NCBI GenBank assembly: GCA_020746105.1
Contig: CM036620.1
Location: 45,156,706 to 45,220,705 of the forward strand
Source: Trogon surrucura
Taxonomy: Eukaryota > Chordata > Aves > Trogoniformes > Trogonidae
DNA length: 64,000 nt
Direction of reading: 5' to 3'
The position numbers and the translations under genes are program-made. Numbering within the stretch: position 1 is the stretch's first letter; each line of letters begins with the position of its first letter. The notes beneath the pieces are model-generated. The model did not search any database. It worked only from the letters and a program-made list of their open reading frames with translations, and was not told the DNA's origin. Positions 50,221 to 61,829 of the stretch are shown one piece after another.

Positions 50221-50260
50221 GTACATAGACGTATATAGACGTGCACATATGTTTATATAT
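50221..50260. repeat. Degenerate 10-bp tandem repeat
   Basis: Three to four 10-mers in register: GTACATAGAC, GTATATAGAC, GTGCACATAT, GTTTATATAT. Probably a decayed TA/CA simple repeat. Confidence 0.6.
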
Positions 50261-51061
50261 TCATTAGACAAAACCAAATTAATGGTAGAGTCTGAATAAT
50301 ACCAGTTCTATATAAAGAGTAGACTTATTCATATTCAGTTGTTTTAAAGGTGTTTTTTAAGCTTCATCTAATTTTCATTTGAAATAAGATTCTAATTGCT
50401 TTTAGTTGTATAATTAAATATGTCATATTGAGAAATAATCTAATAACCGTTGCAATATTAAAGTAAATATAGCCTGCTATTGTCAGAGTATCAGTAATAA
50501 TTATAGGTGACAGCCTTTGTATCCTGGTCAAATAACAGCTGAAGAAAATTTTTCAAGACAGTGGGTTGGGTTTTTCTACAAAAAGTTGTAATGACTTTTG
50601 GAATAGATGGTTCTTTAAAGCTGTCTCTTATTAAATCTCGGTAAAGACTTATTTTGATGTTTTCTAGATAAGTTTTGGTTCTTTGATTCAAATGAGATTG
50701 AGTTGGAAGTTGTTTCAAGTAAAATTTGAAAATTAATTCCTTTTACAATTAGTAAAATATGTGAGTTGAACTGATCAGAACTTTCTTCCTCTATGTGATG
50801 TGTTGCTTGGTGTGTTGGCAAAATTTAAGTGCTTTTTTTCTTGATTTAAGTGGGAAGAAGATGAAGTCTCTCTCGGGATAAGATATGCTTGCTATGAAAC
50901 CATGGTTTTGATTTTTATTCCACCTCCCTCATTCAGTATATCATTTTCTTCCTAAATTAGTTAGGTTTTGTGTTGAGTTATCTATTGTTTTCACTTGTAT
51001 GCTGTAGAGAAGTGTGGGTTTGGCACACTGAAAACAAGGAGAATAATATTCTTTTTTCAGT

Positions 51062-51160
51062 CTGTGTTAGAAACCTTTCAGTGGAATGACCTTGGACACG
51101 TGCTGTCATCATTGTGCCTTAGTCCAGGTTTCTGTCTAGTACATGGGAATTTGCAAAATT
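51062..51160 (+). mobile_element. Possible ancient MIR-like SINE fragment
   Basis: AATGACCTTGGACACGTGCT and CATTGTGCCTTAGTCCAGG follow the order of the MIR core (TGACCTTGGGCAAGT, then TGTGCCTCAGTTTCC). Strongly diverged, hence tentative. Confidence 0.35.
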
Positions 51161-54100
51161 ATCAATATCTTTATTGTGTGGGGTTGTTTGTTTTTTTTTT
51201 TAATGTCATGATTGTGCAGGGAAAGCATCAACTTAGGAAAAGCGATGAAGAACAATGTCAATTATTTATGGATTACATTATGGATATGCAAATGATTAAC
51301 AAGCATGTATCTTATGTCTTCTATAAGAGCGTCCATAACGAGTAACAGTTTTCTTGGAGTTTGAAGGTTCTGTGCCGCTGCTGCACCAGCTCTCTGCCGC
51401 CGCTGGCGAATCCCTGCCTGGCGTTCTGCGGTTGCTGATTAGGTACGTCTGAGACAAAATGTGAGCGCTCCCACCCCGGTACAGCATTCACAGCAGAAAA
51501 AGCAGCAGCTGAACTGGGAAACCCGGGTTCTGGGCCATGGCACAGTAAAAACTGACAACAGGCTGATTTCTCTGGGTCACTACACTATGATTGCTTTTTG
51601 TCCTTTGCGATTAAATAGATGCCTAAATGTGTGTATGTGGCTATGTATGCATATACATGGCTATCCTTGCAAGACTTTTTCTTAAATGGTTTTATTTTCA
51701 CAGCTTTTATGTGTAGTTTTCTTACAGATGAAACAAACAAGGTTGGAGACCAGTTTCTTCTTGAAATGACTAGAAACTTTAAAGCATTTCCATAGCAAAT
51801 CTGTGTACAGTCATGAACAGAGGCAAAGGAAAGTTACTTTGGTGTTAAACGCTCTGCCGCTGACCTACTGTATGCTGGAGGAAGAGATAAATTTTTTTTT
51901 TTTGCCCCGCAATTGCCGGTTTTTTTATAAATGTAATACTTCTATAAACTGTTTTATAGTTACAAATAAAATGCCTTGTATAATTGTTGGTGCTGTGAAG
52001 TTTCAGTTTGCACTCATGACAGACAGTCTAAACAATTCTGACTGCTTTGTCTCTGTACAAAACTTGAATTTCTTTTTGTAGTGTGTTTCACTACAGTGAC
52101 CAAACTGTACTGGTCATTTGTGCAGTTTGTAGAAAACCAGCAGAAATGAGAACTTTAAGATCCTTTTTGGCAAAAGTTGGTTCTTGGAGAAGGTTTCAGA
52201 GTTGTCTTTTCGGCCTGCTGTTGAAGGTAGACGTTGAATGCATTGAGATAGTTTATAATCTTTTAAGTTCTTTTCAATATTCAAGGTTTCTAAGACATCT
52301 AGATCAAAATGATTTGAAAGGAAAGGCCTCTATCATCACTATTTTGTGAAAAGGGTAGTACCCAGTGTCATTCCATGTAGAGTTAACTAGAATTGTTCTA
52401 GCTGCTAAGTTCTTTGTTGCGTGATTGCTCTATGTTCTATAAGGAAATTTATTTAAAATTACTTAAAAGCTGCACACAAGGGGGAATTCTGCTGCTCATT
52501 CCCTTAACTACTTTAGCTGCAGAGAACATATGACGTCTTTTTCATTAACTGTCTTTGCTGCTTGTTTGCTTTCAGTGGAGTTCTAGGAGATTGTTATATT
52601 GTTTTGTAAACTCAATATTGCTGGGTCCTGGCTGCTTATGGCAATTGAGATGAGATTAGATGCTTTTGTTAACAGGCCCCAGACTTTAAATTTATAGGGA
52701 CTAGGCACCATCTGCTCTCAATTAAAGGTCCTGAGCTCTGAAATTAATTCCTTCCATTGGTCCATTAGACTCAATCTTTTGACCTGAAGTCATGATAAGG
52801 TTATATTAGCCTCTCGAGCCTCAGAAAAGTGAGGAGTTCATGCAGGGACAGTACTGGATATTCCTCTTGGTCCTTGTATCAGTGTAGTTAGAAGGCAGAA
52901 AGTAATGATTGTTTTTCCATTTTACAGGTAGAATGAGGGTTTTTTTTAAAGTGCCCTGGAGATTTAGAGCTCAGATCCTCATGAGTTTTAATAGGACTTG
53001 TGCTTGTAAATCATAAAAGTGTTATTGAAAATCTTTCCCAGAAAAATCCAATTGATGTAGAGAATGCTGACCAAATTCACAGAAAGACTTGATGTAGAAG
53101 TGGGTTGAATGTAGAAGTCTGTTGTTCCCAGACTCACATTTGCTTGTTAGATTAGCTGTGTTTTGCCTCAGCTGTCTTTCATTGATTTCATCTGCAGCTG
53201 CAAAATGATGGGGAATCTTACCAGAAATCCTGGCCCTAGAATTGTTCCACCAGTGCTTTTGCTGAATTTATAACTGTCCTGTGGTGTGTAGATATTGCAG
53301 AGAAGAAATAGACAGATCGACAAATTGGTTCCTTTTTTTGCAGTCATAACTTCTCACTCCTCTAATTTCCTTTCTCTATGTAACTGAAAATTGAGGTTTG
53401 CTCTGTCAAAATACAGCAGGGAATACTGTGGAGTGGGAAGAACCTATAGCCACGGGATTTTAGTTCCAAAAGAGAAGCTCTAAGATGCCAAATAACTATG
53501 CTAGTTGTTTAAATTTATCATCAGTTCCTCATATGCATGATAATGTATTCTAAAGGTTTTAGGATCTGATAGTTCCTCAGCAGTCTTTGCTTTAATGCAT
53601 ACAGTGCTAGTAATTTTCTGGTGGACAGTTTGTAAGAGTATTGTTTTTGAGACAAAAATCTCTTCAATGTCTGAGAGTATTCCTGTCTTACCCCACAATG
53701 CAATTTATTAGAGTGTTTTGGGATCTGCCAGCCATTAAGCTATGAGTAGAAATAAGCATGGAGAGACTTCATATGCCTGTTTTTATTTCTAACAATCCCA
53801 TGACATAAAAAATGCAGCAGTGTTTGACTTCATACAGGGAGCAAACAAAGTCAAAGTGACGGCCTTCGCAGTGTGGAAGAAATGACTTGTGACTGCTCCA
53901 CCTAAACGTTGCTTGTTGGCGACCTGTCAGCCAGAGGTTAAACTCAGGAATTCAGTTTTTCATTACTCTTTCTCAATATTTTCTTTAAGTTCACCTAACT
54001 CTCTGTCCCTACCCATAATCTTCTTATTCACAGGGCGGTGGGGATACTTGCCCACTCCCAGTGGTGCAGGGGTTTATAGCGTCAAGGCCAACTGCAGTGC

Positions 54101-54638
54101 TATTTCCTTCTGCCATCCTGATGCTGCCAAGGCAGGTTCATGTAGTCGTGTCATTCCTCTGTTGTTTTTTAGGTTGCCAGAAGATGGCCGCACCCGCCAG
54201 CTGAGCCGTGTAACTACTACCTGAAAAAGGCTGAAATACTTTTCATGTCCGTGGGGAAAACCTCTCTTCTTGCTATTCTCGCAGTTAGAATTCTTATTTC
54301 CAGCAAGGCAGACAAGAACCTGTGGTCTTTAAAAAGTAGGTTTCACTACAATTTAGGTGTAGCCACATCACAGCTTCTTAACTGGGTTCATAGACAGCTA
54401 CGTAGAAATACTTCTTTTGCCTGGTGCCTGCAGTTATGAGCTCATAAAGTTTAATAACTTAGAAGGTATCTACTTTTCATCATTACCTAAGCTAAAATAA
54501 TGTTGGAGTCCCTGTGATACTAAGTGTTATTTGACAAGTGTGGCTTAGGTGGCTCTGTGACATGTATACACATTTCAAAATTCAGCTTTAGTGGTTACAG
54601 AAGCCCAGCTACATTTTTGAAAAGTTAGAGTTCTTACC

Positions 54639-54662
54639 TTTTTTTTTTTTAAAAAAAAAAAA
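54639..54662. repeat. Perfect T12/A12 palindrome
   Basis: Twelve T directly followed by twelve A: a fully self-complementary 24-mer that can extrude as a hairpin. It may arise from replication slippage. Confidence 0.9.
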
Positions 54663-56014
54663 GTAACATATCATGTAGAACTATTAAGTGAACTTACCCA
54701 GAAAATGCTGAAGTGTCCACTTTGTGCATACATTAATAACATTCTCCTTATCTGAAGAGTCATCTTTGTACTTCGGGGACTTAGGGAACACATTTAAACA
54801 ACTATAACAACATTGAAAATTTGGTAACAGAGTCCATGTACTTTCAGTTAGTAATTTGTTCCAAAAACTCCACAAATTCATTTCTTGTTTTCTTACAAGT
54901 TCTTTGCAGTATAAAATATATTGATTTTTATGATAAAGTTAATCGGCTTACCTTTGTTCAGAGTGGATTTTTGTTCCTCTGATCAGTGCTACACAATTGA
55001 ATTTTTCATCCTCTTTTCTGAGGTATTTCAGTGTTATGAAAAAAGCATTAAAGGGAATTGTGAAATTATTCTTTTAAAAAAGAATCTACTGCAATGCGCT
55101 TTTGAGGCTGGAGAGTCAACTGAACTCAAAGATTTGTAGTTTATTTTCAGTGAGAAAGATACCTATGTTTGGTAAGTATAAGAGACAATGAATCTTGAGG
55201 AGCTGGATTACATGGTTCCCTGCTGATTCTGGTTACCCCAGAATTCATAATATGAATTTGAAGTAACAATTTAGGTGACATGGTACTGCTGATTATCTCA
55301 AAATCGAGTATTTCTTGTGGTTTAAAACATTTTTAAAATAAAGTTTGAGTACACTAAAAGATATGGAAAAATATGTTACAGTCATATCCAAAAAATAAAT
55401 GCTTTCTGAAAGTTTTTTATTGTACTCCGTGGTTCTACTTTCATGGAGCAATGGTTCTCCTCCCCAACACCTGTAAAAAAAGCCAGACAGTGTAATATAT
55501 TTTTATTCAAAATGTGTGATTATCCTGTTTTGCCCTAAGAAACAAACAAACTATTTAAAAAAAAAATAAAACCAACCCAGAAACCCAACCCTGCAAAACC
55601 TATAATCTTTTCTTCTGTTGTGGTCCTACTTTATTTTTCCTTGTTAAATCAAGCCTGACCTAATCTTTTATGAGTTGTTTTTGTGTCTGTATTACCTCAG
55701 GCTGTGCTCTCGTCAGACTTCACAAGCTAAGTGGACTTGAGTTTTGGATAGTCTGTGGAAATAATCAAAGAAAATGTACCATACTCCTGGATGTGATGAT
55801 AATGGCTCATTATGGCCATTAAATTTAGTACTGAATCAGTGCTGAGCATTCTGCTTGAGTTCAGGTTAGACTTAGTGTCCTGATCACTTGTAATTACTAA
55901 AGCACAACTGTTAGCTCAGCTAAACTCCAGTCCCAGTGACTTTTCTTCTGCTTATCAATTTCTTCTGTGGGAAGCCTTTTAACGTATTTGCTTTGAAGAC
56001 AGAGAGTCTGCAAT

Positions 56015-56115
56015 GAAATCATGATTTGGTCACTAATTTTCTGTCTCTGTGTTTGCGTGTTACTTCATCTTTCTGGGTTTGTTTCCTGCTTATAAATGGG
56101 CATTGTAATGTTCAT
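56015..56115 (+). mobile_element. Possible ancient MIR-like SINE fragment
   Basis: GTGTTACTTCATCTTTCTGG, GTTTGTTTCCTGC and TTATAAATGGGCATTGTAAT parallel the MIR order (AAGTTACTTAACCTCTCTG, CAGTTTCCTCATC, TGTAAAATGGGGATAATAA). Tentative because of divergence. Confidence 0.4.
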
Positions 56116-59100
56116 TTTCTATCAAACTTCCAAACTGTGCCTTTTTTTATCTTGAACTAAATAATTTGAAAGAGTTGAGTATCTTTTTATTTATATATAT
56201 GTAGATATAAATACACTTGCAGTAACTGTAAAAAGGCATAACTTTTATAAATTCAAAAAAGCTTCTGAATCCTGCAAATAATATCATTAAATCTTACCCA
56301 ATTAAAAAAAATAAGATGGATGCAAAAACTTGGACAATTTCTGCTGATTTGCAGTAAAGCTACTACACAGATTATAAGCAGCCTTAAGATATTTGCTTTT
56401 TTATATTCTGGATAACTGCATGAAGGTTTGTATGTTCTTAATGTGTCAAACTGCAGTTACTGGAAATGTGTTCTTCATCTACGTGTAGATGTAAAAAGGC
56501 AGAAAAGATGTTAAAGCCCTTTCTTTGGTTACATGGTACCTGTACTTACCGAAGAATGCAGCTGAGCTAGTGTTCTTGTCCAGGCTTTGGATAAATTGCT
56601 ACAAACTTCCTGAGTTGATTTTTTTGATTTTTACTATATCAGTACTGTTAGATCAAGTACTGACATTTTCCACACTGTTCTATAATAGTATTTTTATGTT
56701 TTCCCTTATCTCCTATTCAGAGCTCTTCAACCTGAGGCTTCAAATTCTATCCATTCAGTAACAGAGTAATTTTTTTCAATTTCTTTATTATTTTTTTAGA
56801 AAATAGGCATAAGTGTCTCTGTTTTGGAGAGCTGCACTTACTGCTGTGCTCAGTGTGCTTACGTTTTCCTGTAGGATGCACAAAGCATGAGAGCGAGGAG
56901 GTGAAAGCAACTTTCTGGAACTATTGGCGCTGATCTCGTCAAATGTAGATGAAGCAGTGGCTTTTCCTCGACTCTTCTCCCATCCCACCAAAACCGTGGG
57001 AACAGTTTATCATCAGATACACAAGCCAGATTCTATTCTTGCACAAAATGAACATGTCACAGCATAGGCAACCACTGATTCTTGGAAACAGAGGCAGGTA
57101 CTTGCGCGTTTGGCGTCATAGGTGGATATGAGGAAAGAGCGTGCTCAGCCATGCCAGAGGCATTGGATGGAGCTTTTCTTCTTTCGTACAGTGTTTGAGG
57201 GAAAAGAAGATGCCTCCAAATTACAGCTGTAGTTGGTTTGCATCTTGCCAGCCATGCTAGGACTAGGATAGCTGAAGCAGCAACTGGCACTGGAGCACCT
57301 GCTATTATGTGTACCAGTCATGGAGTATCACTGCTGCTCATTCATGTTTGCTCTTCCTCCCAGATTAGTTTCTCTGCCTTCGAGTAAGGAAATCTCTGCC
57401 CTGAATTTGATAGTTGGTACTGTGGAGAGCAAAACCAGGGCTGACAGCGCAGGTAGTAGTCCTGTCTGGTCAGAGCATTGTCTTTTGGGGCTCTACTCGC
57501 TGAATGCGCTGACACCGTGCTAAACATGATGTCTGCCGCCCTGTATTTTCTATGCACTACCTTACTGCTCCCTCATTAGAGTCTACTGTAACCAGAAGTG
57601 GACTTGTTCACTTTATTTAAGAGCTGTACATGATGACACAGCAGAATTCAAGAGAAAATGCTTGTGTTCATAGTATTTCTTCATTCTGAGATGTAGGATG
57701 GCCTGTCACATGTCTATGTGTGAGGAGATTCAAGAAATCCATAGGTTTCTTGTTAGCCCTTCTCATTTCATTGCTCCCATTTTTCAAACTCTTCTGATAC
57801 TCGGCTTTTTAACTGGAAAGTCACTTGGCCACCTTCTGAGCCTGCAAGAAGTATTCCATTTGCAATTTCACTGCATGGCCTGTAACATGAATAAAAGGAT
57901 TTTCCAGACAGCCAAGCATTGCAATATATCTATCAGTCATGGAAGCGTGCTTGAGGAGGGACCAAATCTGTATGCAGATTGACTGACATTGTCAGAAGTC
58001 ACGTAAAGCCTGCAGCATCAACTAGGATATCATGAAAGCTGTAATATATCCGCTCACACTACTCTAGATTATAGAGGTGGTTGGATCCATCACCCACCAG
58101 GTGTTTAAAGAAGTGTAGTCCTGTGAAGGCAGTGTGGGGATAACTGATGGTTTTAAAGCACATGTGCATGTGTAATGCTGCTTTCAGGACTTCACTCATC
58201 TACAGGTTTGGCTGGAGTTTGTGTTCTGCCCTTCCAGACATCACCTGAATAAACTGATTTTACAGGTCAGGCTGATTTTGTGGAGCAAGATCTGGCTTAA
58301 TGGCTAGATCCCATGAACATGTGGAGATTTGTTTTTCTTTTCCTTGTTATGACTATTCTTATCAAATGCATCAGGCAGACGGAGTAACTTGAAGATTCAA
58401 CAGTTGTGATACTGGTATGAACTCAAATTGCTTAGTCTTTCTTCCTGGTTTTGAAATTTGTCACACTGTCCCACACAGCATAGTTCTGCATCTCATTTTT
58501 GTGCCTGACTTCAGAGAGCGAGTACTGAAAAACAACACACTTGAAAGCTAGAAGGACGTGACATTCATTCGTCTCATCTTTGCCAGGAAGCAGTCTGTCT
58601 CACAAGGAGATCTTATCGTATAAACTCTCTATTTCCGTGTGTTCTGCGGTGATCTGGCATTTTCAAAACAGTCAAATGACAATGTAGGAGTGACTGCTGA
58701 AGGGATTTCTGTAGGCAGCGTGAGGGAGGGACACCTACCCGTGAAAGATTCATTTACCACAGAAGAGAACACCAAATTTGTAATTTCTGCTTCATTGTCA
58801 ATTGGTTTTATAACCTTTATTTTTTGATCGTCCTAAACTTACTTGTGTGGGGTGTTTCCTGATTGCCAGAGGGGTGTCCAAGCTTAGCTGGGACAAGGCT
58901 GCAGGGTTATTGTTCCAGCCAATTTCAAATACCAGAGCTATCATCAGTTACCTCCTGTGCAGTCTCGTGTCCTACACAGACCATGTTCTTGCAGAACCAA
59001 GGTCCCATCTGATCCAGTCACTTGGGCTGGCCTTGAATGTCAGCAGCTTGAGCACCACTAAGAGTTACTGTACCTTTAAGGAAAGTCCTCATGCTTTTTG

Positions 59101-61804
59101 CTTCATAAAGTGGAAGGATTTTACACATGAGATTTGGAATATTTGGATCTGAACAGAGTTTCAGTAAGATAGAACCTACTCAGGCAGGACCAAGTTTCAC
59201 ATCTTTATTTTCAATAGTTGGTAATGAAACTCTTGTATCAGAATTCCTTGGGAATCTCTCTCAAATGAAATTAGAGGTAGCTAAGCTGTGGTATAGTGTG
59301 CATAAGTTCAGTACTTTTTCTGGAGTTCTGCATTTTTCAAGTAAGTTTAGAATCACTAAAGTAACACAGGTCTTACTGCTTTCACTGGCAAAATACAATT
59401 AAAATCAGTAAGCATACAGCTAGATTGGAAATAGATCCATTTAAAGCCTTTGTGCTGAAGAACTTGTAACTAGAAGTCTTTAAAGTAGGCAATAGACTAT
59501 TAAAAGGCTAAACAAACTGCTGACTAAATTCATTCGAAAGCTAAATTATTCAACAGCATCCAATACACATTGTCATATCATGAATTTATGTCTAGCTACT
59601 CTTCATGGGAACATTTTGTGTAATTGCTGTGACTTGAATAGCAAGAACTAGTTTATTCAATCTTATTTCAAACTGATCTGCAATATCTCCAGAAATTGGA
59701 TATGCATGCTTTGAAGTCCCTGGCTTTTCTTAAATTGAAAGAAAGTATTCACATAGGTAAATGTGAGTATGTGCAGAAAACTATGCAAGGCTGTAGCCTA
59801 TATGACTTTAGCAATGTTTCCGCAATAGTGTACTTCATGGGAACACAAACATGAATCTTGAGATATGGAGAATACCTAAAGGGTATTCAAAAAATGTTAT
59901 CTACACCTTGTTTTATTCTAACAAACGGTAATAGAAATTAACATGTCTTTCAGAACAATATTTACGTATCATGCTATTGTATTTAAGGAATTTTACTTGA
60001 AAAGCTTTATAGAAAGCATTTCAGTATGTCTATGGATATATTAAAAACTTAATATTGAAGACTACATCAAGGAGTAAAAATGTTGCTAAAGCACTCCCCT
60101 GTGCTACGATTAATTTTTATATTATCAAGGTCTTTATTATGAATGCAGTTCCTAATGTAGGCCTGTAATAAACAGAGTGTAATTGAATTTTCAATATTTT
60201 GCCACCAGGGAGTAATTTTCTTGCGAGACCTCTGCTCCATCTTCTGGCTAATTGTCAGCAGTTACTCAGTATTACTGCATGAATGTCACCAAACAGTGAA
60301 AACAGAAGCTACCTGCTTCCATTACATGTAAGGGTGTGTAATTCCAGCCCTTGTCTATTGAGTTGTGCACCATTATAATTTTCAATTTTATTATCAGCAC
60401 AAAGTTTTTCTGAATATTTTGTTTTCTTTCTTAGCAAATGGAGTCATAAGTTTGGATTGCCTTCACTTCCATTGCATGTTACACAGCAAATGTTACAAGA
60501 TGAGAATTATAGACTGCTGTATGTAGAGAAGAAAGCTGATCAGTCTGCCAGCTAAACAGCCAATGGCAGAGCTTTTGTGAAGATCTTGGTTCCACTACTG
60601 GTCAATATTTTCGTGAAGATTTTGAATAATTGGAGTAGTGTTACTGACTTGTGCTAGCAGTGCTAGACGAGGAGGTGCCACAAATGCTTTGCTGGAGGGG
60701 ATTAGTATTAGAGTCTTCATGTGTTGGAGTTGTGAGGAAAGTACCATAATTAATAAACCACAATTCAGTAAGAGAAAGTATAAGTGCAATTCTGAAGTAG
60801 CAGTAATTGATTTGTACCTTCAAGACTGGAGAACCCCTTGCCTGGCAGAAGTTCTGTAGGAACAAAACTAAGTACAGGGAAAGAAAAAGAAATCTGTTGG
60901 GATATTATCATGAGTGTCATATGGAATAGTCATAAAGTAACTCCTTCAACATCTCTCAGCACTCGTAAGGCCTCACCTATAGGACTGTCCACCACTGAGG
61001 TTCACAAATAAATAAAGTTTTGGACCCAAGACCCCTGGTCAAATAAAACCAGAAGCAGCTGAAATCTGAAGTGGAGAATATGACCTCTGAGGAAACAGTG
61101 GTTGAACTGTTTTGCTAAAGAAGGGAAAATTATGGAAAGATCTCTTACATTTTCGGGTATCTACAAGACTGATGGCAGAGAGCAGGGAACAACTTTGTGG
61201 TTGATTCTATCAGCAGGTCAAGAAACAACGTGCTAATGGTTGCAAGAGAGATTTTGTTTAGGCATTAAGGTAGCTGGTTGAGATGTCTTGGGAAGGCTGT
61301 GAAATCTGTCTCCCAGAGGTTTTAAAAACAGGTTAGTGTTCTATTAAGAATGAATAATCCTTCTCACTGTCTCGTTCATTCCTGTGAATCTGGTCCCTGC
61401 AGATTGGTGTAAACAATGTGTAAGAAAAGCTGCGTTTTGAAAGCTGACCAAAAAAAACTGTCTAGCACCATCCACCTACTTCAGTTGTTTAGCTGGTCTT
61501 AAATAGTATTTAATAACAATGCGTATCTGTTACTTTTAACACTTTTGCAAGCTTTTTATTTTCTCAAACACCTGCCAGTTTGAGAATTTGCCAGGTTTCT
61601 TGACATCCAAGTGCTGTATTTCAAGTTCCAGCCCAGACTTCTATATTAGCATGAGAGGAAATAACCGTACGCCAGCAAATGTTTTACAGGATTCTACTGG
61701 CAAATATGAAAATACCGTTAAGTGGATTTACAACCTAACAAATGAGCATCAGTCTACAGTTATCGAAATCAGTAACTTCCCTCCTCCCTTTCTTCCTTGG
61801 AGTT

Positions 61805-61829
61805 GGGGGGGGAGCGGGGCGGGTAGGGG
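61805..61829 (+). other. Strong potential G-quadruplex
   Basis: Four G-runs of 8, 4, 3 and 4 bases separated by loops of 3, 1 and 2 nt, on the + (sense) strand of the TENM3 intron. It satisfies the classical four-run rule with short loops. Confidence 0.75.

Noticed and set aside
53889-54224. 111-codon + strand open frame in a GC-richer block, considered as an extra TENM3 exon
   Set aside because: The translation does not match the expected next teneurin-3 segment and shows no domain; the intact frame is short enough to be chance.
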